Source of the DNA: Nitzschia sp. DOCU1
Taxonomy: Eukaryota; Bacillariophyta; Bacillariophyceae; Bacillariales; Bacillariaceae
Length of the DNA: 64,000 bases
NCBI GenBank assembly: GCA_951394045.1
Contig: OX595987.1
Coordinates: 3,410,001-3,474,000 of the forward strand
Direction of reading: 5' to 3'
The translations under genes and the position numbers were made by a program. Below are positions 31,766-43,171 of the stretch, one piece after another. Positions within the stretch are counted from its first letter, which is position 1. The number at the start of each line of letters is the position of its first letter. Under the pieces are notes generated by a model. The model made no database searches. It saw only the letters and a program-made list of their open reading frames with translations, and was not told the DNA's origin.

Positions 31766-33201
31766 TTATACTCCCACAACTTGAAGGCTGTCTTCAATAT
31801 CTTTAGTTTCCAGATAGTGGAATGGAAGGCCTTCGAAGAATACTTGGTCTCCAGAATGAAGGTCGCAGCAGGAAGCAGTGGATGCCTGGTCCGAGTCCAG
31901 AGAGAAAAGACTCTCTTGCATGCTCGGAAGTGAAACGATTGGAGCAAATAACGCCTCGCGAGGAGTCTGTGGCGGTGACACCAAAGCTTTATGGTGTTCC
32001 ATTGGTGACACAAGGGCAGGAAGTGACATCGTCGATGCTGACTGGATAGGGAGGCTACTCCAACTGGTTGCCCTGCTGGGCCTGCCGGTAGGGCCTTCAA
32101 GGAATTCATAAATTGGTTTGAGTACGATCTCGGCATCATGGTCCACACCATCAAGTAGCATATCGGCTTCATCGTCATGATCTTCGATAAGCGGTGGTGG
32201 TGGGGCGGAGACGTCTTCTGTAACCATTTCTTCGTCCTTCTTAGTTACCACAGTGTCCATGTCAAGACTGCCGAGTCGAGCCTCGACATCGGGAATAATG
32301 ACATCACTGATAGCCTTTTGTTCGTAACAAGGTTTCATGACGTAGAAGTTAGGTTCTGTTGAGGGAGAAGAAGCCGCTTTGCTGCCGTTTCCCTTGACTC
32401 GTGTCCTAACCATGCGCTTGCAAAGGTCCATTCGGCCTCGAAGGAATAGTTCATGATAATAGCTAAGTTCAGAAAGGGAAATAACTGGCAATGAGAAATC
32501 CATCAAGAATGCAAGTGAACCTGACAAGTGCGTTGTCCACTTACCCTCCTCTGTCTGGTCCAGCCGTAAGTCGAGCAAACCCGTAGAGGTTCAACTGTCT
32601 CTGAAAGCTTGTCATCTTTGTCTGGCGGAAGAATCTTGAGTGACAATGGCAAGATCAGAGAAAAGTTGTTAGTTCAGCAACCAAGGTGAAAACACAATTC
32701 TCCCATGTGATGGGATACTTACTTTGGCATGATATCTTCGACAAATTCCTTGGGTTTGTGCACGATAAAGCATCTGCCATGCGGCTGCCAGTTTACAACG
32801 TCAGGAGTCTCATTTTGCTCCATTTGGCTCAACATGTAGTGGAGCTTCTCTGGGAAAGGAACTGCCACTCCACCTCGATGGCCTCCGCGTTTTTTCTTTG
32901 CGTTTTCATCGTCGTCGATGTGATCGCCCAAGTTCGCAACTTCATCGGTGCCTTGTTCGTTGGAAACGAAAGGATCACGAGCATGATCGTGATAGTTATG
33001 TTCCACATAGTGCTTTGTGTGGAGCTTGGACATTGATGGGCGACGACTTCTGGAAGGGCGTCCTCTAGCGTTAGAAGATCTCGTGCCACCTCGGGTTCTT
33101 GGATTCCTGGCATTTTTGATGACTTCGGGCGTCGAGGAATGAGAGGAGTCCTCGTTGTCACTCGCCTCGGACCCAGAGGAAATGATGTTTGAGCTCGTCA
33201 T
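31766..33201 (-). CDS. Heat shock factor-type transcription factor, three exons
   Basis: Exons 33201..32723, 32634..32545 and 32462..31766 give 421 aa; introns are 88 and 82 bp, GT-AG. The HSF DNA-binding domain is complete only after splicing: FPEKLHYMLSQME, VNWQPHGRCFIVHKPKEFVE (exon 1), FFRQTKMTSFQRQLNLYGFA and RLTAGPDRGG (exon 2), then YYHELFLRGRMDLCKRMVR (exon 3). The N-terminus has a Ser/acidic segment and an Arg-rich patch (RGRPSRSRRP) likely for nuclear import. The C-terminal half is acidic and Pro/Ser-rich, without an obvious HR-A/B coiled coil. HSF genes are, as I recall, strongly expanded in diatoms. It binds nGAAn-type sites by family knowledge; targets unknown. Confidence 0.93.
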
Positions 33202-35592
33202 ATTTCTTGGTGTTCCAACTTCCTTGTTGAGAGACAAAGTATTGAAATGCTTTCTCTGCTGCTTTAGACGATATCGGAGACGCGAGAAGACTTTTTATGC
33301 TTCGAGGAGGCTGGAGAAAAGAGACGGGAATCGAAGTCTTCTCGCCGGTATGAGATGAACTCCAATTTTGTGAAGTGCTTCTTTGGGTTCGCCATCTTCT
33401 GTGAAAGATACGCGAGATTTATTGGGGCATGTGTGGAACAAAGTTTCGAGTGTTCGCTTTTTCGGCCCGGATTTTGGATTCCGAAGTGACGCCTGCGACA
33501 TGACGATGTCGTATATCGCCACAAGTGAACCTGCTGCTACCCCGACAAGCTATTGCCCGCCGGAAAACTTTCTTCCCCGCTTCAAGGGCAGTCAGAGAAT
33601 GGGTTGGCTTCTTCGTTCTCTAGCTTGCGCCTTCCTTCTGGCTCCAGGTTGAGAATAGCCCGCTCAAGATAAAAGGATGATATTGAACGGCGCCACCTAT
33701 TTATCAAGCAATCGTGAGCCCACTAATATGTAATTGCTATTGCACCCAAGAAGCCGGAATGTTTCTGGTAATGGATCGGCCTAATTGTTGGGTATTGGAG
33801 AAGGAAGCCCTGCTTCGCGCTAGTCTTACCTAGATACCGGTAGGCAACGAGAAGCAAAGCACCTGTACTATCGTTTAACCAATAAACATTATCACACAAA
33901 GAACAGAAGTTGAATACCGATCCGATGATAGACCACGTTGTTGTGGGAGTTCGTTTCTTCCCTCCGCCTCCATAATTGAGAGCAACGAACAAAGTACGGT
34001 AAAAGAGTTTTCATTGTCCCGCTTGGAAGGGGCGCAATTTCTTTCGATTGTTTCGCTCGTTCGCCGAACGAATCCTTGCCGCCACCTCTACCGGTAGCTC
34101 GCTGGTACGATAGCGCCATATTAATACTATCTTGCAGTTATCTCCAAATAGTAATCGTTTGAATAGTAAGTTCTCCTGTCCTCATCGCGACCACCGACCA
34201 TCTCGCCCGGGGAAACCGACGGTGATAGTACCTTTGCTACTACAGTACGTTGTTGCAACCGCCGTGCCCTGCAGCAAGCAAAAGGAACTCTACTCGCCCG
34301 CCATCTTGTTTCATTCACTATTCTCTGTTTGCTTTGGGAGGTTCTCGTCCGGATGTGCACACTATTCCACACGACGTCAAATTATTAATAAATAGTTCTT
34401 AGAAGTTAGAAAGTGCACATGGTCCCGGCGATGCCTTTGTTCGAGGTGTTCGCAATTTGCAACTCCTGCTCCCTGTCATCCTGGTGTGTGTTCTTCTTCG
34501 CGCGGATGGTGTGGTGGGTACTACCGGTAGTGGCAAGTGACGACGACGACGACGAAGACCATGATTCATTCGATTCAATGACAGTATCCCCCATTTGACT
34601 ACGGGGACCAGCTGCGACATCGAAGCAAAAACGGAGTAATTGACTGGCGGCTGCTGTTCTTGACCGGACTCTCACTGGATACCAAGAGGAGGAAAACTTC
34701 TTGGATAAAATGGAATAGATATTACTGTATCAGCAAGGAAAACGAACATTGCGCCGCTTCCAGCGCTAATAATACCGCATTTAGTACTCGCTCGCCCCCA
34801 TTCTTGTGATCAGCGGCAGCACCAGCAGCAGCAGCCCTATTCTCTTTCCTTTTGGAGCTTCTTTTGTTCTTGTCCGGTTGTGCATTATTCCAAGCAACTT
34901 CAAATAAGTTGGAAAGTGCTGCGCTACTCACATCTCCCTGTTGATTGTCCTGATGTGATTCGGATGGTGGGGATTGAGTTCGTGGTGATGGTGACGACGA
35001 CAGATCGAGACGATGGATTCATTGGACCTAGTGTGACATCTCCGAGGATCTCCAGTGACATGGGCATGTGTGGTGTTTGACGGGTCGCCATGCGCGCGCG
35101 CTGTCCTCTCAAGGAGGACCCATAATTACCATCAGGTTGAACCACGTGCACCTATTGGATCCTTCTATTGCTCGTGCCACATGGAACCACGGAGGACAAA
35201 AGATACCGCGCCCACAAAGGGTTTCGTTCCCACCACGCACGTGTACATGCACGTGCAGGAGCAGCGTGACTGACTCCACGTGTTAGTTATGGTGCCAGGT
35301 GACGTCCAATTCTGGCGGGACGCCCCCGCTCAACGGATCAAAACACGGGCCAATGCTCGGTGGCGGGAGAGGAGAGAGGAGCACCAACACACACAAGTTG
35401 AACCAACGTCCATCATCGATCGTCGAAATTCCACAACCCATCCGCCACACACTTTTCTCGTGCGACAAAAATTGCTCACCCATATTTGTTTCTCGACGCA
35501 ACGGATAGATTGTTGTGTTGTGTTCAAGAAAGCACCAAGTCAACGTTACACCACATTGGCACCGAAAGAAAAGAAACTTTGAGAGGAAGCTC
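33202..35592. other. Long intergenic region, no gene seen
   Basis: About 2.4 kb between HSF and the Ca2+-ATPase, transcribed divergently. Only short overlapping frames. Contains TACCGGTAG near 33833 and 34085 and the 12-bp palindrome ACTACCGGTAGT at 34520-34531. Confidence 0.5.
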
Positions 35593-38500
35593 ATGTGCAG
35601 TGTGACAACGAACGGTTTAGTAGGAAATAGCAGCAACAATACGAGAACAGCAGCAAACATCATGACCGCAAACAACAATCGCCAAGCGGCCGGTGAAGCC
35701 GCCTTGGAAGAAAAGGCAACCCGCATCAAAGACTTGACTCAGTTGATCAATGAGCCACAGGCTCTCTCTTTGAATCTGGAACATCTCCAGGCGGCGGGTG
35801 GCGTCAAGGCCCTGTTGGAGCTCCTGGCCACGGACGCGGACACTGGCGTGTCGGACGCTTCGGTCGCAACGCGTCGCCAGCTGTTTGGATCCAACACACT
35901 TCCTTCGGCACCTCGCAAGGGCTTTTGGCAGCTCTTCATTGATACCTTTGACGATGCCACTTTGCAAATCTTGATTGTGGCTGCCATTGTCTCTTTGGTC
36001 ATTGGGATCTACGACGACCCGGCCACGGGTTATGTGGAAGGCATGGCTATTCTCGCTGCCTGTCTCATTGTGTCCTTTGTCACGGCAGTCAATGATTACC
36101 AGAAGGAATCTCAATTCCGTGAATTGAGTGCGGCCAACGATGACGTGGCTGTCGTCGTGGTGAGGTCGGGCAAGTTCCACTCCATTAGTGTGGATGACAT
36201 TGTGGTGGGAGATATTGTCTGCCTGGAAGCGGGAGACAATATTCCCTGCGACGGTGTCCTCGTCAACTATGACGGCTTGGAAGTGGACGAGTCTGCTCTT
36301 ACCGGTGAACCTGAAGATATTGACAAGGATGCCGAAACGGATCCCTTTTTGCTCTCGGGGTGTACTGCGATTGCTGGGTCTGGCCGGTTTGTGGCCATTG
36401 CCGTTGGAAAGCAATCCCAATGGGGGAAAATCAAGAGCAAACTGGAAAAAGAACAAGAGGAGACTCCTCTTCAAGAAAAGCTCGATGACATGGCGGCTAT
36501 GATTGGATACGTGGGAATGGCTGCCGCTGCCGCTACCTTTGTGGCCATGATGGGCATCAAGATTTTTATTAATCCAGACCATTTGAAGGATATCAGTATC
36601 TTTCACCACGCTCTTGACGCATTTATCATTTGTGTGACCATTGTGGTTGTGGCAGTTCCTGAGGGATTGCCGTTGGCTGTCACTATTTCCCTGGCGTTTT
36701 CGACCAAGAAAATGCTGGCCGATCAAAATCTCATTCGTCACTTGGCGGCCTGTGAGACCATGGGAAATGCTACCAACATTTGTTCTGACAAGACGGGCAC
36801 TTTGACGGAAAATCGCATGACTGTCGTTCGCGGTATTTTTGCCAACGAACGAGACAACAACTGTAATGAACCCCCAAAGATCTCGGAAGAGGCAATGGAG
36901 ACCATCCTGGAAGGAATTGCGTGCTGCTCGACGGCTCGAGTTATCCCCGCTGCTCCTCCAAAGGAAACCGACGTGGAAGACGAATTGGCTGTCTACGATG
37001 GCCGTCCTCAGTTGATCGGAAGCAAGACGGAAGCAGCCATGATTCTACTGGCGCACTCGGAATGGGGCCGTAATGATGTTACCGAGATGAGACGTGAAGA
37101 GGCAAGGTTTGGAAAGGAAGACGGCAGTCGTCTTTTCCCATTTTCGAGTAGCCGCAAGCGAATGACAGTTTTGGTGAGCAAGAAGAAAACTCCGTGGACT
37201 CTTTATCACAAGGGAGCTGCAGAAATTGTGTTGGAAAACTGCTCTACCTACATGGACAAGGATGGCTCGGAAAAGAAAATGACAGCGGAAAAGCGCCAAT
37301 ATTTCAAAGATGTGATTCAAGAATTCGCCACGGATGCCCTTCGATGTGTTGCATTGGCTCACCGACGCCGTATTGATGCCCTCGCCAAGAATTTGACAAC
37401 CATTACTCTGGCGGAATGCGAAAAGAAGCTTGAAAAAGACATGTGCTTAGACGCCTTGGTGGGTATTGCGGATCCTCTCCGCGCCGATGTCATTGAAGCC
37501 GTTGCCACTTGTCAACATGCAGGAATCTTTGTCCGCATGGTTACCGGAGACAACCTGGAAACTGCTCGTGCCATTGCTCGGCAAGCTGGAATTTTGACGG
37601 AAGGTAAGAATGTTGTATCCGTCCGTACTACGATATATTGCATGTAGCGTTCTCAACGATTTTGCTATTCATCAAGATGGACTTGCCATGACCGGAGAGG
37701 AATTCCGAAAACTGACCCCTGCGCAATTGGACGCAATTCTTCCCAAACTCCAAGTTCTGGCCCGCTCGAGCCCCGAAGACAAACACATTTTGGTGCAACG
37801 TTTGAATGGTGGCCTTATGCCCGAGACAAAGGAGGCATGGCTAGAAGCTCATCCTGGGCGCGATTTTGAAAAGGAAAAAGACTTGCTTCTCCCGGGCTAC
37901 AAAGAAGAATGGAATGTGAGCAGAGGTGGAGTTGGAGAAGTAGTTGGTGTTACCGGCGACGGTACCAACGATGGCCCGGCCCTCAAGGCGGCGGATGTTG
38001 GATTGTCCATGGGCCTGTCTGGAACCGATGTTGCCAAGAAAGCATCCGATATTATCATCATGGACGACCGCTTTTCATCTATTGTCAAGGCTGTTCTTTG
38101 GGGACGATCCGTATTTGACAACATTCGCAAATTCTTGCAATTCCAACTCACGGTCAACGTCGTTGCGTTGACAATTACATTCTTGTCCGCCATTGTTGGA
38201 TACAATCCACCCCTGAATGCTGTGATGATGCTCTGGGTCAACTTGATCATGGACACAATGGGCGCTCTTGCCCTTGGGACTGAACCACCGACCCTGGAGC
38301 TTTTGGACAGACGCCCTTATAAGCGTGACGCCAGCCTCATCAGTCGCCCAATGTGGAGAAATATTTTCATTCAAGCTACCTACCAGTTGTCTCTCCTTGT
38401 ATTCCTCTTGAATAAGGGTCCTCAAATGTATAATTGCGAAGACGGCTCTACGCACCACTTCACCATCCTCTTCAACGCGTTCGTTTTCTGCCAAGTCTTC

Positions 38501-38887
38501 AATGAATTCAATGCACGCGAAATCGGAGATCATTTCGACCCATTCCACGCGCTCGGCAAGTCGCCCATGTTCCTGCTGGTCATTGGTTTCACTGTACTTG
38601 CGCAGTGGATGATTGTGGAGTACGGTGGAGATTTCACGCAGACCGAACCGTTGTCCTTTGCTGAGTGGAGAAGTACTGTGGGATACGGAGCCATTTCCAT
38701 TCCTGTTGGGTTCATCATGCGATTGATTCCAGTCAGCGAAGATCCCGCCACCTTTGCAGGCCTTAGTGAAAAGGAAGTGGCCAAGAGGGACAACTCGTGG
38801 CTACGCACGCTCATCTTGGCGCTTCTTCCCTTCCTCGTCGCCATTGTGTACCAACTCGCTTGGGAAGTGGAAGAGCTCAAGCACTAG
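35593..38887 (+). CDS. P-type Ca2+-ATPase, plasma-membrane (P2B) type
   Basis: Exons 35593..37603 and 37677..38887, with a 73-bp GT-AG intron, give 1073 aa; an in-frame ATG at 35662 is an alternative start. It pumps Ca2+ out of the cytosol with ATP. Motifs: VAVPEGLPLAVTISLAFSTK (M4 site), CSDKTGTLTENRM (phosphorylated Asp), KGAAEIVL (nucleotide binding), MVTGDNLETARAIA, GVTGDGTNDGPALKAADVG, and WVNLIMDTMGALALGTE (M6). About ten membrane helices. The actuator loop reads ALTGEPED rather than the usual TGES. The splice gives ILTED-GLAMTGEEF, a PMCA-like join. The Ca2+-coordinating Asn/Asp of M6 is present. A C-terminal calmodulin domain is absent: only about 60 residues follow M8-M10. Confidence 0.95.
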
Positions 38888-39242
38888 AGGGGGGAAGACA
38901 TGGATGTCTAGGCACTGCTTTCCCACATAGATACAATTGAATAGTTGGCTCCATGAGGGTTCGACTCCCTCCAGCTACTCTAGTAAAGCGAAGCAAAAAC
39001 ACAAAACATTTTGATTTCGACCTTTGTGACTCAAATGCTACCGTATCTTAGAACCTATTCTAAATAGGTACCATAAGTGCAAAACACGTACACGTGTAGG
39101 CATGAAGATCGATGACGAATGAACTTGCGGGAACGAAAGTAGGGAGATGTTCGACATGATGCCGAGGGATTCTACATGGTGACACAACAACCCCATTTGA
39201 AGCAACCATAAAAGCTATTTTACCATCAGTCTGTCGAGAAAG
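38888..39242. other. Short intergenic region with tRNA-arm-like hairpin
   Basis: Contains a T-arm-like structure at 38943-38976 (see findings) and otherwise nothing recognised. The end is likely promoter of the PsbQ-like gene. Confidence 0.5.
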
Positions 39243-39955
39243 ATGGGAAGGAAAGAAGTATTCGCATTTGTGCTCTTCTTGCTTGGCGGGAATGCCGTTG
39301 TTGCCTTTTCCCCGTCTGCGCCGAACGGAAGGGTCGATGTGGTCTCGACGAGAGGAGCACTCGACCACTATGCCCGCACCGAATCACCACCCGATATCTT
39401 CTCTTCTACTACAAGTCGTCGAGATGTGATGTTCAAGGCGATGGGAATGTTGGCGTTGCCAACTCTATTGGGTGGGAGTCTCCCTGCCTATGCCGATGTT
39501 TCCGATGGCAACGCCCTCCCTCAAGGTGCGGCTCAGTTTGGACGTGTGGTGCGAGCGAAAACGGATTTGATTGTAAGTTGCACAATAGAAAAGACTATGG
39601 GATTCGCCTTTTCCGCTTGCCTCATACCCACTGCCAATCGTGAAAATAGTCGGTGTCCAAGCGAGTGGCTACAGGAGCAGCGGAGATGGACAAGGCAGAG
39701 TGGGAAAACATTGGTCAATTTCTTCGGAAAGTGTATGGAGTCGGCGAAGATATGAAGGCCATTGCTAGTGGATTTGATGCCGAAAAGAAACAGAAAGCTG
39801 CTGGGCTCATTGATGATCTGAAGAAGTATTCAAAGGCTGCGGATGCACCAACAGGATCCCAGAATGGACCTGAATTCCTGGCATACGCGAAGAAGTTAAG
39901 CAGCATTCTTGATGAATTTCTGGACTTGCTGAGTGATGTGCCCGATGAACTGTGA
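39243..39955 (+). CDS. PsbQ-like lumenal photosystem II protein
   Basis: Exons 39243..39572 and 39650..39955, with a 77-bp GT-AG intron, give 211 aa. The N-terminus is a tripartite plastid-lumen presequence: signal peptide (FAFVLFLLGGNAVVAF) with Phe at the cleavage point, a short transit segment, then a twin-arginine lumen signal (TSRRDVMFKAMGMLALPTLL ending AYA). The mature ~120 residues are helical with AEWENIGQFLRKVYGVGEDM and a run of amphipathic helices (KKQKAAGLIDDLKKYS, LSSILDEFLDLLSDV), consistent with the four-helix PsbQ/PsbQ' extrinsic subunit that stabilises the oxygen-evolving Mn cluster. The 3' end is convergent with ALG1, 50 bp apart. Confidence 0.78.
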
Positions 39956-40005
39956 GGAGGCATACAATAATATACTATATTGCTAACAGAACCGAATATT
40001 CACAA

Positions 40006-41505
40006 CTAATTATTTGTAGCTGTTGGAGCAGAATCCTCGTCGACGACAAGTTGCGTTGCGAGGGAAAGGATAGGATAAGCATTTTCTTTCCAATTGGCGG
40101 ACCATCGTTTCCGGCCTGCAAGATTGCTGCTGTATCGCTCCAAATCGCCAAAGGAATGAGGCTCATACGCAGAATTGCGATCCTCCAGCGAACTGAATAG
40201 ACTTTCCAACTGTTCACAGAGTTGTTCGCTCGTCTCAAATATCTTTCCATTTTGGTCATCAATCACCAGTTCGGACAAGCAATGAAAGTTTAATGCACAA
40301 ACAGGGACACAACAGCCAAACAAATCCAAAACTTTCATGGGCAAGTCGATACCCGAGGTCGATGTATGCAATGAGATTCCCAAATCGGCACATGCCAAAA
40401 GTTTCGGATAATCCACGGGTTCCAACCACAATGTTTGGATGGCAACGTTTTGTAGTTGGAGTCGCGATATTCGTTCCATGTAGTACTCCTTGAGGGGACC
40501 CTTGCCCGTGACTAGAATCAAAAACCGCAAGGACGATTGTTTATTGGTAATTTGCTGGTCGAGAGAAACGGCGGCATCCAATAGTATTCCAAAGTCTTCA
40601 TCTGCAGTCCACGACGTTGAACTGGTGATCAATGCTGGTCTACCTTTTCTTGGTTCATATGTTCCAGTGGATGGATCAAACTCTGTCACGAGCGTTTGTC
40701 GTGTAGGATCCAAATCCTTGTACCACGAAACTGGACATGCCGCACAAAGCTCTTTGTGAAGCCGTGTCAATAGTTCGTGCCGATCCTGGCAACTCAAAGG
40801 CTGGAACATGGCTGGTGGGCAATCATACAATACGGATATCTTTTCCTCTGCAATCTGAAATTGCGTGTTTAAAAAGGTTTTCATGGCCTGGGTGACACAC
40901 AAATGAGCAGTGGCCGTAGGTGCCATAATCTCTTCGTAGACACGTGCTGCCTTGGACAACACTGGATGAGACAGCATGGAAAAGCCCAGATTATGCCAGT
41001 CAATGACCATGGCGGGTCGTCGTCGTCGACCTTTATTGAGCCATCCGCAAAATTGACAATAAAGGTACACTACCGCTAATAATGGCATGGCTGGGGGATT
41101 TTGCACCAAGAGACAATCCACCGAAATGCCACCAGCGCCATGTGGCACCAAGACCAGCAGCGCATAAAACAGATAGAAACACAACGATACAATTCTCCAA
41201 ATCAAATACAATGGCAAGAATTTCCGGAGTGCTTCAGGAGCAGGTACCGAGAATCTAACGATATTCAATCGTTCTTGTGCATTGCTCAGGGCAGGAATCA
41301 ATTCGACTCCTTCGTATCCCACCAACGAGACAATGTGTCCTTCGTCCTAATGTCGTGCACAACATATGAGACTCACCTTAGGACAACGATTTCTCTCAAA
41401 GTATATAGTACGTACCAATAAGGAAACGGCATGATATTGCATTCGTGGCGATCGGCCAACGTCTCCCAGTACAATGACCACAAAATGCATGGGTGTTGTT
41501 GTCAT
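40006..41505 (-). CDS. ALG1: ALG1 beta-1,4-mannosyltransferase
   Basis: Exons 41505..41416 and 41346..40006, with a 69-bp GT-AG intron, give 476 aa. It adds the first mannose to dolichyl-PP-GlcNAc2 on the cytosolic face of the ER in N-glycan assembly. Seen: HFVVIVLGDVGRSPRMQYHA at the N-terminus, QNPPAMPLLAVVYLYC, VIDWHNLGFSML, VLYDCPPAMFQPL, ITSSTSWTADEDFGILLDA, VTGKGPLKEYY and the GT-B donor site with GISLHTSTSGIDLPMKVLDL followed by FGC. A hydrophobic stretch (LYLIWRIVSLCFYLFYALLV) gives membrane association. Length fits the family (~450-480 aa). The start at 41505 places the GDVGRSPRM motif close to the N-terminus, as expected. Confidence 0.95.
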
Positions 41506-41945
41506 TGGAATCTTTTCAGTCCGGCCGTGGAGGTACAATAAATTCGTCTGCTATTGTCGTTTCAACAATGACGAATGGACGTGGCAATTATGTTGTTCCT
41601 TGTATGGCAACAAAATAGCTTTTCTCAAAGAGCTACATAGACTTCAATAGCATTGTCATTCAACACATCCTTTTCCGTCGCCATTTTCGCTGTCGGTCTC
41701 TTGTTGGGAATGATGCCGTTGAGACGTTCGTTTGAGTCATTTGAAGTAATCGAATGAGACATATTTACCGACTCAATTCCACGTGGAACTCTTTTCGTTG
41801 GACCATGATGGACGGTTCGCGATCTTTTTGAAATCTTCTTCGCTTTCGTTGGACGCCACACATCCGTTGGCCACACATAAAAAATCCATCTTCGAAACTC
41901 CAGCAACACCAACAACAACACTCTCTCTCCTCGATAACAGATTCC

Positions 41946-42653
41946 ATGACCATGAACCGGTGGTGCCTTTCCATTCTCCTACTATTGCAAGTGTCGGTTA
42001 CCACGACCGCCTTTGCCCCTACTCCTCCTCATCAGCAACAACGAAATCGGAATCCAATCATTCATGACACTGTCGTGACGAATTCTCTGACGGCTCTTTA
42101 TTCCAAGAAAAAAGGTGGTAGTAGCAGTGGCGGCGGTGGCGCAGCAACTTCACCTTCCAGTAAAGGAAAGGTGCAAGTTAAGCTTCTCAAACACGTGGCT
42201 GGAACAGGCCAAGCGGGTCAAGTCGTCCTCGTCACGCCTGCCTTTTTCAACAATAAACTCCGACCCACCAAATCGGCACAATTAATCACGGACGAGCAAG
42301 TCGCTCAAGAACTTTCGGAGCAAAAACAACAAGAGCAACACTTCAATGACATTGCCACAGCCTTGCAATCCAAAATTGCAGGATTGACGTTGATTTTGGC
42401 GCGCAAGGCGGGACCCGATGGACAATTGTTTGGTGGCATCAATCCCAAAATGATTGCGGCGGAATTACAAGCCAAAGTCGGAGACCCAGAGGACTATTTG
42501 AATCAAAAGGGCGTCAAAATCACAGAACTACTCGATGAAAGTAGAACGAAACTGACTGGCGATATCAAGCATACTGGAAAATTTAGTTGTAGCATTTCTC
42601 TGCGAACGGGCATTTCGGCAACCTTTGATATCGTAGTCAAGCCAGAAGAATAG
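41946..42653 (+). CDS. Plastid ribosomal protein L9 (bL9), nuclear encoded
   Basis: 235 aa. MTMNRWCLSILLLLQVSVTTTAFAPTPP is a signal peptide with a textbook cleavage/transit motif (TAFAP), so plastid import is likely. After a Gly/Ser linker, KVQVKLLKHVAGTGQAGQVV and VTPAFFNNKLRPTKSAQLIT form the bL9 N-domain, although the usual GYARNYL motif is altered. The central helix (QKQQEQHFNDIATALQSK) leads to the C-domain (LILARKAGPDGQLFGGINPK, IAAELQAKVG, FDIVVKPE). bL9 bridges neighbouring sites on the 50S subunit near the L1 stalk. A decayed copy of its 3' end follows within 70 bp. Confidence 0.9.
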   Translation: MTMNRWCLSILLLLQVSVTTTAFAPTPPHQQQRNRNPIIHDTVVTNSLTALYSKKKGGSSSGGGGAATSPSSKGKVQVKLLKHVAGTGQAGQVVLVTPAFFNNKLRPTKSAQLITDEQVAQELSEQKQQEQHFNDIATALQSKIAGLTLILARKAGPDGQLFGGINPKMIAAELQAKVGDPEDYLNQKGVKITELLDESRTKLTGDIKHTGKFSCSISLRTGISATFDIVVKPEE

Positions 42654-42717
42654 AACAGACAGCTATAATTAATGTATTTCACTTGCTTTAGTCAAAGACT
42701 ATACGTTTGGGAGTCGA

Positions 42718-42918
42718 GTGTCAGGAAAAAATGTCGGCACTGCTATCCTCTGGAGGAATCAATCCCGAAAGAATAGTGCGAGGATCGGGATTAGGAGGAC
42801 TTTTTCGGGTCTAAAAGGAGCCAAGGTCTTCGAGCTGGAAAATTACCATGAGCGCGATTTCTCTTCAAGGGGGGCTTCGGCGATGTTTGATATTGTATTT
42901 GTCAGGTCAGAAGAATAG
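42718..42918 (+). pseudogene. Truncated, decayed tandem copy of bL9 3' end
   Basis: Compare parent 42432-42653 with 42752-42918. TGG(A/T)GG(A/C)ATCAATCCC is shared, as are (A/G)CTGGAAAATT, TTCTCT-C, TTCGGC, TTTGATAT(C/T)GTA and the final CAGAAGAATAG including the stop. In protein terms GGINP and SAMFDIVFVRSEE parallel GGINPK and SATFDIVVKPEE. About 55 bp of the middle is missing and the frame is shifted after the GGINP block. No signal peptide or N-domain is present, so it cannot encode a functional L9. Partial tandem duplication followed by decay is the simplest reading. Confidence 0.8.
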
Positions 42919-43171
42919 CAAGCTAGGATAATGTAGGAAGTGGCTCCCTCTTGTTCTGTTCGAGGCGGGCGAACAGCGTATCACAGGATCGGTCTAATCA
43001 GCAGGAGAGTAGAAAGTTAAATACCCGATGATTATGTTGGGTAAAATGATATACGATCTTGAACGCTATGATGAAAATATTGCACTATTCGGTGGAGCAC
43101 TCTTGTTCAGCTGGTGATAAACGATAGGTGTGTTTCTATTAATTGGTCTCTCCTCGTTAGAATGATGAGTC

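Noticed and set aside
35617..36741. 374-codon minus-strand ORF opposite the Ca2+-ATPase
   Set aside because: A shadow frame; the plus strand carries all P-type motifs.
38943..38976. Complete or permuted tRNA gene at the T-arm-like hairpin
   Set aside because: No D or anticodon arm upstream and no complementary 5' half downstream, so neither a normal nor a permuted tRNA is supported.
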